Positions 27,259 through 37,135 are shown, numbered from the stretch's first letter. The stretch: 64,000 nt of DNA from Fischerella sp. PCC 9431 (GCF_000447295.1 NZ_KE650771.1:431500-495499), one strand, 5' to 3'. The notes: a model not told the origin generated them from the letters alone. Translations and numbers: made by a program.

Positions 27259-27873
27259 ACTAATAAATTTTAATCACAACACACTTGATATGTATACAAT
27301 TGCACTTTATTTATACCCGTATTTAGAGCAAAATTATTTTAAGTTGATGTATTAGAAAGTTCGTAGTAAGGACTTTAGTCCTGATTTTCTAAGTACACGG
27401 ACAGAGCAGGAGTGCAAAGCTTAATTTATTTTGGTATAGAATAAACCGAATACGGCATCAGTATGGAAGTCAATAAACTATATTAATTTGTTTAGTTGCA
27501 AAAAGATAAGGTTAATTGGTCACTTTTGACAAATGTTATGGAAAATCTTTAGTTTCTAAATCCCTAATGCTTGGTCAAACAGTTTTAGATGTAATCGAGC
27601 ATAGAGCGATCGCGTTATGGATTTTGGATTGACTCTACTTATGTCATCTAGCGATAGGATGTGAGGCGATAGTACGGAGAAGACTAGACAGAGAAATCAA
27701 AAAAGAAAAAGCAGTCAGAAGCTCATCAAAAGTAATTTTTGACTTTGCACTTATAAATTTTTCAGTTTTCATCTTCGTGAATGGTATTAGTTATGATATT
27801 TAATCTCAAAAGTCAGGTAATTTTAACCTTGTTACTAGTAATGTAATATAGATATGTAAAAATAATAGACGAC
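27259..27873. other. 615-base gap with one dispersed hairpin, no gene
   Basis: Near 27363-27385 the sequence GTAGTAAGGACTTTAGTCCT carries a GGACTTTAGTCC hairpin, related to the three-way-junction repeat at 6618-6671. The remainder is AT-rich with no supported frame. The promoter of the polysaccharide deacetylase gene lies towards the right end. Confidence 0.45.
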
Positions 27874-28809
27874 ATGAATGATGGCAAAAATTATCAAGTG
27901 TTTAATCATCCAAAGAACAAAAATTTACCTCTCACTTTATCTATAATATTTATAGTTTTAATATTGATTTTTATTTCTCAGGATACTGCAAGTCTTATCC
28001 CGGTTTTAGGATTTCATGGAGTAATTACCAATCAACACTCTGTTACTCACATTGACCAAGATAGGATACATTATTCCCGAAAAGACTTGGAAAAATTTTT
28101 AGAATATTTAATTATCAATGATTACTGGTTTTTAACTTCACAAGATTTATATAATATTTTATCAAGTCAAAATCCAAATATGTCTCAGATATTAAAAAAA
28201 AGAAAGCCAATTATGCTTTCTTTTGATGATGGATATAAAACAGTATATACAAATTTGCTGCCGATCTTAAAAAAACTAGAGAAAAAATATAGTAAAAAAG
28301 TAAAAGTAGTTTTATTTATCAATCCAGGGACTTTAGCGAATAAAAACAGTGTCAATTCTCCTAATTTAGGATGTGAAGAATTAAGAGAGGGCTTACAACA
28401 AGGTTTTTACGATATTCAATCTCATGGATTAAATCATAAAGACTTAACAAAACTAAGCGATAAAAAATTAATTAAGGAATTAGTGGAATCTCAGAAATAT
28501 CTGAGAAAATGCACCCATGATTTAGACCCAGAAAAAAAAGTAGCTTCGCATTTTGCCTATCCTTTTGGCGCTTATAATCCAAGAGTAAAAAAATATGTAT
28601 CTAAATATTATTTATCTGGTTATCTTTATAATAATAAACTATTAAATCGGAATATTTTGAATAGTTACTATGAAATCTCTCGGTTAACAGTTAATCGACA
28701 AGAATCAGTTATCAATCTAATTGAAAAATTTGATACAAAGTTTAATCAAAAATCAATAAAACTTCTATCTATAAAAGAAAAACCCAAAAAAGCAAAAGTT
28801 AAAAAATAG
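27874..28809 (+). CDS. Membrane-anchored polysaccharide deacetylase
   Basis: 311 residues. An N-terminal hydrophobic helix (LTLSIIFIVLILIFIS, residues 19-34) anchors or exports the protein. The catalytic NodB-type domain shows PVLGFHGV, the catalytic Asp and first metal Asp in IMLSFDDGYKTVYTNLLP, the metal His residues in DIQSHGLNHKDL, and a late conserved AYPFGAYN. It removes acetyl groups from an N-acetylated sugar polymer outside the membrane. An acyltransferase-like gene follows after 24 bases, so the pair may modify a surface glycan in opposite senses. The C-terminus is very Lys-rich. The gene is strongly AT-rich. Confidence 0.87.
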   Translation: MNDGKNYQVFNHPKNKNLPLTLSIIFIVLILIFISQDTASLIPVLGFHGVITNQHSVTHIDQDRIHYSRKDLEKFLEYLIINDYWFLTSQDLYNILSSQNPNMSQILKKRKPIMLSFDDGYKTVYTNLLPILKKLEKKYSKKVKVVLFINPGTLANKNSVNSPNLGCEELREGLQQGFYDIQSHGLNHKDLTKLSDKKLIKELVESQKYLRKCTHDLDPEKKVASHFAYPFGAYNPRVKKYVSKYYLSGYLYNNKLLNRNILNSYYEISRLTVNRQESVINLIEKFDTKFNQKSIKLLSIKEKPKKAKVKK

Positions 28810-28833
28810 TATATTTTTCAAATTTTAATTTAT

Positions 28834-30285
28834 ATGCACCAGGCAAAAAATATTGCTATTGCTAGCCAAAAACGTTCCTATGCTTTGGATGCGCTGCGTG
28901 GTTTTGCAATTTTAGCAATGATTTTATCCGGTACTATCAGTTATCAAATATTACCAGCTTGGATGTACCATGCTCAGGAACCTCCACCAAGTCATATTTT
29001 TAATCCTCACTTATCTGGATTAACTTGGGTAGATGTGGTATTCCCCGTTTTCCTATTTTCTATGGGTGCTGCTATTCCCTTAGCGCTATCAAATCGTTTG
29101 AGAAAAGGATTTACAAAAACTCAAATTATTTTTTATATTTTCAAACGAGGATTATTACTAGGAACATTTGCTATCTTTCTTCAACATTTTAGACCTCTGA
29201 CAATTAATCAAACTCCAAATGCACAAACTTGGGGGATAGCTTTACTAGGTTTTTGCATACTTTTCTTAATTTTCGTGAGGTGGTCTGATGATGACAAAGT
29301 TAGACAATATGCTATTTTAATGACTCCTATTGCTTGGGTGATAGCAATTATTATCTTCTGGTCAATTCAGTATCCAGATGGAAAGGGTTTTTCGGTTTTC
29401 AGGAGTGATATTATTTTGATTGTTCTAGCAAACATGGCTGTTTTTGGTTCATTTGCTTGGTTGCTTACCAAAAATAATTGGCTGTTACGTCTGGGATTAT
29501 TAGGATTAGTTATTGCTTTGCGACTTTCTGCAACTGTACAAGGAGGTTGGATTGCTGTGTTTTGGAAAGCATCACCTCTTCCTTGGATTTTCCAGTTTGA
29601 TTATTTAAAATATTTGCTGATTGTCATCCCTGGAACTATTGCTGGTGATTTAATTTTAAATTCTTTACAGCCTCAATTCACTACTCAGCAAGAAACAGAA
29701 ATTAAACTAAAATTACATAATCTGCATTTTTTAGGAATTATTGGTTTGATGCTAGCTATTTGTATAACCTTATTAATTGGTTTACAAGCTAGGTTATTAT
29801 GGCAAACTAATTTAATTTGTCTTGTGCTTTGTGCAAGTGGCTGGTTTCTATTTTTTAATTTAGCTGGTAAAGAAAAAATAATAATTAAATATTTTTACCA
29901 GTGGGGAGTTTATTGGTTAATACTTGGTTTATTCTTGGAACCCTTTGAAAATGGTATTAAAAAAGACCCTTCTACATTAAGTTATTATTTTGTGACTACT
30001 GCGATCGCATTCTTTTTATTGATTATTTTTACTGTAATTATAGATATTTTTAAGCAACGTCAATGTTTACAACTACTGATTGACAATGGTCAGAATCCGA
30101 TGATTGGTTATGTCGCTTTTGCTAACCTTCTTTGGCCGGTTCTGAAATTAACTAATTTGGAAAAATTTATTTTAGCTTACACCAACACTCCTTTCACAGG
30201 CTTTCTTAAAGGAGTTGTCTATACTCTCATAATTGCTATTTTTGTGAGTTTATGTACTAAATTGAAATTATTTTGGCGGACATAA
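28834..30285 (+). CDS. DUF5009-type integral membrane acyltransferase (HGSNAT/NagX-like)
   Basis: 483 residues with about ten or more transmembrane helices. The N-terminal signature SYALDALRGFAILAMILSGT and LTWVDVVFPVFLFSMGAAIPLAL match the heparan-alpha-glucosaminide N-acetyltransferase-like (DUF5009) family. Related eukaryotic enzymes transfer acetyl groups across the lysosomal membrane. The close upstream deacetylase suggests both act on a surface or periplasmic glycan. No clear ribosome binding site precedes the ATG at 28834, in keeping with translational coupling. It has the same AT-rich composition as its neighbour. Confidence 0.78.
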   Translation: MHQAKNIAIASQKRSYALDALRGFAILAMILSGTISYQILPAWMYHAQEPPPSHIFNPHLSGLTWVDVVFPVFLFSMGAAIPLALSNRLRKGFTKTQIIFYIFKRGLLLGTFAIFLQHFRPLTINQTPNAQTWGIALLGFCILFLIFVRWSDDDKVRQYAILMTPIAWVIAIIIFWSIQYPDGKGFSVFRSDIILIVLANMAVFGSFAWLLTKNNWLLRLGLLGLVIALRLSATVQGGWIAVFWKASPLPWIFQFDYLKYLLIVIPGTIAGDLILNSLQPQFTTQQETEIKLKLHNLHFLGIIGLMLAICITLLIGLQARLLWQTNLICLVLCASGWFLFFNLAGKEKIIIKYFYQWGVYWLILGLFLEPFENGIKKDPSTLSYYFVTTAIAFFLLIIFTVIIDIFKQRQCLQLLIDNGQNPMIGYVAFANLLWPVLKLTNLEKFILAYTNTPFTGFLKGVVYTLIIAIFVSLCTKLKLFWRT

Positions 30286-30508
30286 ATTTTACTAAATTAT
30301 TACTGGCTCTTTGTGCGATCGCACGATTGGTAAATTAAGTAATATATATTCTGTTGCAGTGATATCTATAACACTAGATTATCTTATGTTACAATTGTTA
30401 GTCTTGTGATTTTCTTGTGATATATTTAACCGTCAGAATTAAACCAGTTAATAAATAGATAAATTAAAGTTTCACTAATCAAACTTCAAATTTAACGGAG
30501 ATACATCA

Positions 30509-30778
30509 ATGTCAGGTTTTTTGAAAATTAAGCAGGATACTTATTTTAAGCAAGATCCACTACAAGAAGCACAGCATCTGAGTAATGGAAACAAAGCTGA
30601 GATTGCAGCAGGTAGCAATATTTCATTTGCTTATATTACTTTTGCGAAATATCTAGGCAAGCCATTCCACGAACACATGCATTTAGAAGTACATTGCGAT
30701 CCCCCAGTCAAATCTATATCAGGTGATGACATTCAAACTTGGTTTGTTTATGCAGATGATATAGATGAAATTAGATAG
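30509..30778 (+). CDS. Hypothetical 89-residue protein
   Basis: The ATG at 30509 has a good ribosome binding site (CGGAGA, nine bases upstream), so the frame is probably translated. I do not recognise the family. It has a His-rich centre (KPFHEHMHLEVHCDPPV), which could bind a metal, and an acidic C-terminus (YADDIDEIR). There is no signal peptide or membrane segment. It stands alone between the acyltransferase and the convergent GH57 gene. Confidence 0.6.
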   Translation: MSGFLKIKQDTYFKQDPLQEAQHLSNGNKAEIAAGSNISFAYITFAKYLGKPFHEHMHLEVHCDPPVKSISGDDIQTWFVYADDIDEIR

Positions 30779-30828
30779 GGATCAGGGATTGGGGAAAATT
30801 AATCAGTTAAAAGTTACCAGTTTAATTT

Positions 30829-30858
30829 GATAACTGATAACTGATAACTGATAACTGA
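30829..30858. repeat. STRR heptanucleotide array (TAACTGA) touching the GH57 stop codon
   Basis: Four tandem TAACTGA-type units run up to the stop codon of the GH57 gene on the minus strand. Same unit as at 22609 and 33511. Confidence 0.85.
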
Positions 30859-33090
30859 TTAAGGTACTTCAATCGAAATCAAAGTATTCTCTGGGAGATA
30901 ATTGCAAAAACGACCCTCATCTGCAAACGCTAAAATTAGGCGCAGGGTGTAATCTGGTGGAACTTGCAAATCAGCCCAGGGTACTGCAATCTCTAAACAA
31001 CGGTCTAAAGCTACTTGACCCCGACTGGTACGGGAATACCATTGATAATGTTCCCCTGCTTCTTGAAATTGAATCGATTGGGTCAACAAATTGATTTCTA
31101 AATGATGATGGAAAAGGTAGTTAATAGGGGTGATATCCGGAACATCCGTTAAGGGAATAGGACTATTGTGCATTGTTTTGTCAGGATAAAACCACAGCAA
31201 ATTTAATTCTGGTGGTAAATCCTGTCCTGGTTGAGTTCCTGTTTTAAAGTCTAGCCTCAAATAAAAATTCAAGTGATCCACTCCATACCACAGGCGTTGA
31301 ACGACGCTACTGTTATGCATGGTTCCCCGTGAACCGCCGATTTCGATCCGTCCAGCTTTATCCCAGTCTTGTTCATCTCCCTTACCGTCGATACTAGGAT
31401 GAATAAAGCTTTCTGGGCGATGATCCATGCGTGCGGTGTGGACTTCTAGAGGGTTACGTAAGTAAGCAGGGATGGGTTCATTTAAAGCTTGATAAATGCT
31501 GCATAGATGTTCTCGAAATAGCTGATCAAAAATCGCATCTTGGTTAGAAGAATGGCCTTCACCAAACCACCAAAACCAGTCTGAACCTTCTGCTGCGTAC
31601 AATGCTTCCCAAGCTACGGGATTATTTTCTTCGGTTGCTTCTGGATGATTTGCTAAGGTAGCCCGTGCGTGAGTCAAGTAGTCCCAAGCACGATTTTTAG
31701 CAGGATCGCCGATCCAAGTTGTAAAACTACCATCTACCCAGGAACCACTGTGTAATTTGTTTCCGGGAATAGTTGCTGTTGGTGGATACTGTTCAAGAAA
31801 CTCTGAAACAGTGACGAGTTTGAGATGTGGTTCTCGTTCTAAGTTTGCATACAAAGCTTCTAAGAAGGGTTTACCGTCTTGAGAATAAAATTCCCAGCAA
31901 TTTTCACCGTCTAAAGCAATAGTGACTAACCAAGGTTGTTCGCTTGGGTGTTCTCTTTGCATTCTGGCGATCGCTTGCAGGTGTCCCACCAAATCAGCTG
32001 CTGCTTGCTTCGGTTTCATAGAACCATAGGTAAAGCCAATTAAATCTGATAATCTGTGGTCACGGAAGACGATCGCCAAATCACCCGCAGGAGTTTCTAG
32101 GCGATATGGTCGATACAATAAATCTGGTTCTTGGACATTTCCCGCGCCGTCACGGTGGAAAAAGTGCCGCAGCGTCCATCCCAATACGGCTTCATCTGAG
32201 CAAATCCACTTAAAACCTTGTTTACTAATATACGGTAAAATCTCTGGACTAACTGACTGTTCCGATGGCCATAAACCACGGGGTTCTTGTCCAAACCTAT
32301 CTATATATAAATTCCAAGCTTTTTCTAAATGTCGGGGAATATCTTCTGCCCACTGAAATCGATAGTGGGGCAAAGTCATATTTGGTACAGCAACTCTACC
32401 AGAATCTGTATCGGCAAGTAAAGGTAAAATCGGGTGAGTATAGGGCGAAGTTAAGACTTCAATTTGCCCTGTTTCTTGCATTTTCCGGTGCTGCGGGATA
32501 ATGCGGGCAATAATATCTCGTTGTTTGGAATAAATGCGCTGGCGATCGCTTAAAGTAAAATTTCGTCCTTGTTTGAACCAAGCATTAATTTCTGGATCTT
32601 CCCAAAACAAAGGATCAATCCAAGCCAGATTGTGCCAAGCTAATAAATCACTATAATCTTGTGCTTGCCAATTTGCTAAACACCAAGTTTCTCCCCTCTC
32701 TTGCTTTTGGCTATACAATTCACTGTAGCGAGGATGGGGATCAATCATCGTATGATGATTGGCATCAAAGAAATGTTGGATAATAAATTCTCGCTGTTGT
32801 TGAGTGAGTTGTTCTGTGGGTGTCAGACTCGCTTCTAGGTAAGGATCAAAAGCTTTACCTGATATATAGTCTTCTAACTGCAAAATCAGCGATGGTACTA
32901 AATTCACCGCTTGATGTAACTTAGGATACTTTTCTAATAACAGTACTAAATCTAAATAATCTTTTGTACCGTGGAGACGCACCCAAGGCAAGCGGTAATG
33001 CTGGGATAAAGAAAGCGAAACGCCGCTGCGAGATTTATACAGCGGCTGATGTTGATGCCAGATAAAAGCGATATACAAAGGATGAGACAT
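30859..33090 (-). CDS. Glycoside hydrolase family 57 protein (alpha-amylase/branching-type)
   Basis: 743 residues. The N-terminus PLYIAFIWHQHQPLYKS carries the HQHQP motif of family 57. Further family landmarks are RGLWPSEQSVSPEILP, FKWICSDEAVLGWTL, and VTIALDGENCWEFY, where the catalytic Asp/Glu region is expected. The C-terminal 200 residues form a beta-rich domain. Family members act on alpha-glucans such as glycogen, so a role in storage polysaccharide metabolism is inferred. No signal peptide is visible, suggesting a cytoplasmic enzyme. nfu lies immediately upstream on the same strand, separated by an STRR array. Confidence 0.88.
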   Translation of the reverse strand: MSHPLYIAFIWHQHQPLYKSRSGVSLSLSQHYRLPWVRLHGTKDYLDLVLLLEKYPKLHQAVNLVPSLILQLEDYISGKAFDPYLEASLTPTEQLTQQQREFIIQHFFDANHHTMIDPHPRYSELYSQKQERGETWCLANWQAQDYSDLLAWHNLAWIDPLFWEDPEINAWFKQGRNFTLSDRQRIYSKQRDIIARIIPQHRKMQETGQIEVLTSPYTHPILPLLADTDSGRVAVPNMTLPHYRFQWAEDIPRHLEKAWNLYIDRFGQEPRGLWPSEQSVSPEILPYISKQGFKWICSDEAVLGWTLRHFFHRDGAGNVQEPDLLYRPYRLETPAGDLAIVFRDHRLSDLIGFTYGSMKPKQAAADLVGHLQAIARMQREHPSEQPWLVTIALDGENCWEFYSQDGKPFLEALYANLEREPHLKLVTVSEFLEQYPPTATIPGNKLHSGSWVDGSFTTWIGDPAKNRAWDYLTHARATLANHPEATEENNPVAWEALYAAEGSDWFWWFGEGHSSNQDAIFDQLFREHLCSIYQALNEPIPAYLRNPLEVHTARMDHRPESFIHPSIDGKGDEQDWDKAGRIEIGGSRGTMHNSSVVQRLWYGVDHLNFYLRLDFKTGTQPGQDLPPELNLLWFYPDKTMHNSPIPLTDVPDITPINYLFHHHLEINLLTQSIQFQEAGEHYQWYSRTSRGQVALDRCLEIAVPWADLQVPPDYTLRLILAFADEGRFCNYLPENTLISIEVP

Positions 33091-33099
33091 AGGCTTATT

Positions 33100-33145
33100 T
33101 GGGGATCGGGGATCAGGGATCGGGGATCAGGGATCGGGCATGGGG
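33100..33145. repeat. STRR array (GGGGATC/GGGATCA units)
   Basis: Tandem GGGGATCGGGGATCAGGGATC-type heptamers just before the start of the GH57 gene (minus strand) and after nfu. Relatives occur at 43004-43056 and 55918-55957. Confidence 0.85.
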
Positions 33146-33172
33146 TATTTCCCCTTTCCCCATTGCCCATTG

Positions 33173-33403
33173 CTAAATAACTTGTTCTACTTCTGCAATT
33201 TCCGGGATCATTTCTTTGAGACGACGTTCAATACCCATTCTCAAGGTCATTGTGGAACTTGGGCAAGAACCACAAGCGCCTTGTAAACGCAGTTTGACAA
33301 TAGGACCGTCGAGTTCTACAAGCTCTACGTTACCACCATCAGATATCAAATAAGGACGCATTTCATCCAATACAGTTTCTACGTTGTCAGGAGTCAGTTC
33401 CAT
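33173..33403 (-). CDS. nfu: Nfu-type iron-sulfur cluster scaffold protein
   Basis: 76 residues, a stand-alone NifU C-terminal domain. The cluster-binding pair of Cys is in [20 protein letters not shown]. The N-terminal half [20 protein letters not shown] is typical. Two monomers share one 4Fe-4S cluster and pass it to photosystem I and other acceptors; this role is known for cyanobacterial NfuA. Size and sequence match the cyanobacterial form. It may be co-transcribed with the GH57 gene, but the STRR array between them makes this uncertain. Confidence 0.94.
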   Translation of the reverse strand: MELTPDNVETVLDEMRPYLISDGGNVELVELDGPIVKLRLQGACGSCPSSTMTLRMGIERRLKEMIPEIAEVEQVI

Positions 33404-33510
33404 TTTTTCAGACCTCTTTTGAACAGAAAATATTTATTTTCTATATTTTGTTAACTACATCCTAGTACAAGGAGGAGGGCGATCGGGGAAGGAGGATAAG
33501 GGAGACAACT

Positions 33511-33583
33511 AATCAGTTATCAGTTATCAGTTATCAGTTATCAAATTAAACTGGTCACTGTTAACTGTTAACTCTTAACTGAT
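33511..33583. repeat. STRR heptanucleotide array (TCAGTTA) with degenerate extension
   Basis: ATCAGTTATCAGTTATCAG units followed by degenerate TTAACTG copies, between nfu and the DUF3386 gene. Confidence 0.85.
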
Positions 33584-33610
33584 TCATGCCCAATGCCCAA
33601 TGACTAACTA

Positions 33611-34249
33611 CTAACCAAGAACAATATTTAAGTAATTAAATTCTGTATTAGTAGTATTTTTATCATCAACATACTCTTGCACAATTTGCTTGGTCATGAT
33701 GTAGTAATTGCTTATTTTTTCATAGGTATCTTCAAACTTTAAAATGCTGTCTACTGTGTTAGTTTGAGTGTTGCGGAAAGTGGCATCATAGCAAGCGGGA
33801 ATATAGCCTTCACCTGTATCTATACTTTTATAAGTATCAATTACAAAAGCCATACGACCCATAACCCGATTGACTTGACAAACTTGCTTGTCCCGGATTT
33901 TATAAGTAGAGTCCATTGACTCACCTTTGAGGAGAATCTCTACTGCATTGGTATTGTCTGTTTCACCTAAAACAAACTCGTTATTGCCGTGAGATTCTTC
34001 AAAAGGAGTACGTTGGCGGTGAGTGACCATATCTTGCAATTGGGTGTAAATACCCTCTGCCACTTGCTGATCAGTGACTCCCGTAACTTCTATACTCATG
34101 TCGTGGTTAATGTGAATCTGACCTGTGTAAATCTCCGCACCCTGCACTACTTTTACATCTGCACTATAACCAGGAAAATTTGTGTCCCAAGTGTAACGGC
34201 TTTCGTAAGCAGTCTGGAATAACTCGCGGGCTTTGTTTGGAGCTGTCAT
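33611..34249 (-). CDS. DUF3386 family protein
   Basis: 212 residues, matching the cyanobacterial DUF3386 family from memory: it starts with ARELFQTAYESRYTWDTNFPGYSADV and contains a long beta-rich core with MGRMAFVIDTYKSIDTGEGYIPACYDATF. No signal peptide and no catalytic motif are visible. The function of the family is unknown. A TnpB relic lies directly upstream, so its promoter region may have been disturbed, although the frame is intact. Confidence 0.78.
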   Translation of the reverse strand: MTAPNKARELFQTAYESRYTWDTNFPGYSADVKVVQGAEIYTGQIHINHDMSIEVTGVTDQQVAEGIYTQLQDMVTHRQRTPFEESHGNNEFVLGETDNTNAVEILLKGESMDSTYKIRDKQVCQVNRVMGRMAFVIDTYKSIDTGEGYIPACYDATFRNTQTNTVDSILKFEDTYEKISNYYIMTKQIVQEYVDDKNTTNTEFNYLNIVLG

Positions 34250-34287
34250 ACCACTAACATTGACTTCACTTTTATCAGTTTAATCTA

Positions 34288-34680
34288 TTAAGCTTCCCCG
34301 GTCTGAAGACACGGGGATTTCTGAAGAGTCCATACAAGAACTTTCTTAGCGGGACTTAAACAGCCTCTACTGATTCCAGCTACATCGAATCTAGCCATCA
34401 TCGCTACTTTACGAATGATATTTGCAGCGCCATTACAATCTGCATTTATCTTGATTCCCGCTTTGGTTTTAAACAAACCGCGATTAACTCTAACACCACT
34501 ATTTTTCCACCCTTCAGGTTTTTCACCGAGCTTAGGTAGAACATCATTTTTCGATAATGATGTCTTAGAGGTATAGCTTTCTTCGGTTTCAATAAAATCT
34601 ATGCCGTATTGCTCGCATAACTGCTCAATGCGGTATTTTAATTTTGCTGTTGGGATTTGAACAAACTTTTTGAAAATCAC
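34288..34680 (-). pseudogene. C-terminal remnant of an IS200/IS605-type TnpB
   Basis: The frame covers only about 130 residues. It contains the TnpB C-terminal features ETEESYTSKTSL, GEKPEGWKNSGVRVNRGLF and NADCNGAANIIRKV, where the last nuclease Asp of the RuvC fold is in INADCNGA. The N-terminal two thirds, including the first RuvC Asp and Glu, are missing, so it cannot be an active nuclease. The element right end (hairpin at 34295-34317) survives. No tnpA is seen. Confidence 0.85.
34295..34317 (-). mobile_element. Right-end hairpin of the IS605-type relic (possible omega-RNA end)
   Basis: TCCCCG and CGGGGA with inner GTCT/AGAC form a hairpin with one bulged base. Such a CCCCGTGTCTTCAGACCGGGG structure is common at the right end of IS200/IS605 elements in cyanobacteria, overlapping the end of tnpB, where the guide RNA (omega RNA) ends. 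Confidence 0.6.
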
Positions 34681-34807
34681 CTACTAGACTAGAAACGTTT
34701 GCTTATCCCTATTGAATATGTTAGCTATCAGGATAAATCCTGTGGGTCAATCCAAAATCTAAAATGCAAAATAGAATGATCAGTGATGATTGACAATCGA
34801 TAACTGA

Positions 34808-36559
34808 CTATTCTTGTGAACTATTTTCATTTGAAGAAACCATAACAGGTTGCTGATATAGTGGCACGTTGAAAGTTACTGTGGAACCAAGTCCTTCACC
34901 TAAACTATAAAAATGGACTTCTCCACCCATAGCCTCTACAAGTTTTTGAGAAATAACTAGTCCTAGACCTGTACCACCATATTGACGAGTACGGGAACCA
35001 TCTACTTGTGAGAATAGCTGAAACAGTTTGTCTTGTTGATCTAGAGAAACGCCAATACCAGTATCTGCGACTCGCACTTTTACCATGCCAGGAAATTCTC
35101 GGTCTTGAAATATAACTTTTTTACGAACTACATCGGCGTTGACGGTGACACCACCTTCATGGGTGAATTTAATGGCGTTGCCAACTAAGTTCAGCATTAC
35201 TTGCTTGAGGCGTTGATAGTCACCATGAACAAGAATCTCATCTGATGTATCTGGCAAATACATCTGGAAGCTCAACTTTCTTTGTTCTGCTTGCAGGCGC
35301 ATAAAGCTGCCTACATCACTGAAGAGTTCTGCAAGACTTACTGGTACTAATTCCAGTTCCATTCTGCCTGCTTCGATTTTGGCAAAGTCTAAGATGTCAC
35401 TAATAACATCAAGCAGGTGTAGTGATGACTTATGAGCCTCCAGAATAAATTGCTTTTGTTCCTCTGGATCGTCAGCCATTCCATCCAAAATCAATTTTAA
35501 AAAGCCGATTATACCATTGAGTGGCGTTCTAATTTCATGGGAAACATTAGCTAGAAACTCACTTTTGAGGCGAGAAGCTTCTTCTGCTTCTTGGCTTGCG
35601 GCTTCTAATTCTTGATACAAAGTTGCGTGAGCGATCGCTGTACCTAACTGATCTGCCACTTCTTTTGCTAGCTCAAGTTCTGTGGCTGTCATCCCGTAGC
35701 ATCTATCACACAAAGTCACAGCAATCAATCCATTCGGCTGATTTTGATAGCAGGTTGCTACTACCAACATTGTTTCCTGCCCAAAGAGCGGATGTTTGGG
35801 ATTCTGTTCTAAAATTGGTTCTAAGGTTGTCAAAGCTCTGGCAAATGCTGGTTCACCAGCAATATCGACTTCTAATCCCAATACAGAGTTTAATGCTGGC
35901 TGGTGATACTCTGCTATGACTTTGAGCTTGTTATCTGATGGTTGGTATGGAAAGATAATCGAACGCTTCAGTTGTAGCAATTCTCCTAAACTGTCAACTG
36001 TTTGTTGCCAAATTACATCTAAGTTGAGAGTGCGACGAATATTTCTGGTAATTTGGGTGACTAATTGTTGATGTTGCCGCGATCGCAATACTAATTCCAA
36101 TTCTGTGACGCTTTGTGTTTTCACGTCAATCGCTGTTTCACTGACTGTAGCTTGTAGTAGCCGTCCCATGACTAAAACAGCGATCGTCGGATTACCCAAT
36201 GTCGGCAAAATTGGACTAATAATTAACTCCAACTCTATCAAATGCTCTTGATAGCGAAACCAGCATTGACATTTTTCTGGAACCAAAGTTGTGAGTATGC
36301 GCTGCAACCGTTCTAAGTAAGCAACCTTATCTACTGGGACAAAAACCACATCGACTTTGGCATCAGCAACTATTTGCTGAGGATCAATACCGAACCTTTG
36401 GCAATGTTGCCAATCAAAGGAAAGATACCGCCCTGTGCCATCTTGCGTGTACACTAACTCTGCTCTTAAATTGGCTGATGAGCCATTAATGTTACTGGTA
36501 ATCGCTTCCAGATGCTTATACTCAAAATTCGGCTGTTGGGAATTAGCAGCAATACTCAT
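34808..36559 (-). CDS. Sensor histidine kinase with GAF domain
   Basis: 583 residues from the ATG at 36559 (an ATG at 36586 would add nine). The first 150 residues look like a PAS-type input domain, followed by a GAF domain (about 160-310: LNLDVIWQQTVDSLGELLQL...IAVTLCDRCYG). The kinase core has the H-box FLANVSHEIRTPLNGIIGF, the N-box LMLNLVGNAIKFTHEGG, G1 VRVADTGIGVSLDQ and G2 YGGTGLGLVISQKL. No transmembrane segment is seen, so it is likely soluble. No response regulator gene lies beside it. The signal is unknown. Confidence 0.92.
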   Translation of the reverse strand: MSIAANSQQPNFEYKHLEAITSNINGSSANLRAELVYTQDGTGRYLSFDWQHCQRFGIDPQQIVADAKVDVVFVPVDKVAYLERLQRILTTLVPEKCQCWFRYQEHLIELELIISPILPTLGNPTIAVLVMGRLLQATVSETAIDVKTQSVTELELVLRSRQHQQLVTQITRNIRRTLNLDVIWQQTVDSLGELLQLKRSIIFPYQPSDNKLKVIAEYHQPALNSVLGLEVDIAGEPAFARALTTLEPILEQNPKHPLFGQETMLVVATCYQNQPNGLIAVTLCDRCYGMTATELELAKEVADQLGTAIAHATLYQELEAASQEAEEASRLKSEFLANVSHEIRTPLNGIIGFLKLILDGMADDPEEQKQFILEAHKSSLHLLDVISDILDFAKIEAGRMELELVPVSLAELFSDVGSFMRLQAEQRKLSFQMYLPDTSDEILVHGDYQRLKQVMLNLVGNAIKFTHEGGVTVNADVVRKKVIFQDREFPGMVKVRVADTGIGVSLDQQDKLFQLFSQVDGSRTRQYGGTGLGLVISQKLVEAMGGEVHFYSLGEGLGSTVTFNVPLYQQPVMVSSNENSSQE

Positions 36560-36586
36560 GACTCGAGTTGGATAGACAAATGGCAA

Positions 36587-36898
36587 CCCAAAAAATTTTT
36601 TGCTGAAGCTGCTTATAGCTTGGCATAATTTTTTACAGCTTTAGCACGTTTGATTAGTAATTTTTTGGTTGAGAACAGACAGTTTAAGAAAATCTACACC
36701 TTTTAATCCTCACTAAACAGCTATTTTCATTACCTAATGTAGGTAGGTATAAATAATTATCTAATGAAAAAGGTTAAAAAGCTCATGCATTCAGCTTTCT
36801 AGCCTTTTATATTCAAAAAGGGTGTAAGGGTGTAAGAAAGATTTTTTTCGTGCTTGGCTTGGTGGTGAACATCAGTTCATTAAGACTGCCTAGTTCTA
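36587..36898. other. Gap with no supported feature
   Basis: AT-rich, with only a short GGGTGTAAGGGTGTAAG duplication near 36820-36836. Promoter of the kinase gene is expected at the left end. Confidence 0.4.
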
Positions 36899-37135
36899 CT
36901 AATCATTCCATTCGCCTCGTGGTGGTACTGGCATCCGCCGAGGAGTGCGTGTGAGTTCATCATCTCTGGGAACTTCACCTCGCAACCACTGACGAATCGC
37001 CACCTCAATCACTTTACTGGGATCGTTGGTTAAATGGCTAATTTGCTCTACCAACTCAGAGTCTAGACGAACTGCTATTTCTACCTTATCGGTTGGAGAT
37101 TCTTCCGCATCAGTAATTTTATCTTTCATATTCAT
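36899..37135 (-). CDS. Ribbon-helix-helix (CopG-like) protein
   Basis: About 78 residues from ATG 37135; the reading frame stays open up to 37291, but the extra part is Asn/His-rich and looks unconserved. The core KVEIAVRLDSELVEQISHL and DPSKVIEVAIRQWLRG is a short beta strand plus two helices, as in CopG/MetJ-type DNA-binding proteins. The tail TPRRMPVPPRGEWND is basic and Pro-rich. It could be an antitoxin or a regulator, but no toxin gene is adjacent; lepA is divergent. Start choice is uncertain. Confidence 0.6.
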   Translation of the reverse strand: MNMKDKITDAEESPTDKVEIAVRLDSELVEQISHLTNDPSKVIEVAIRQWLRGEVPRDDELTRTPRRMPVPPRGEWND

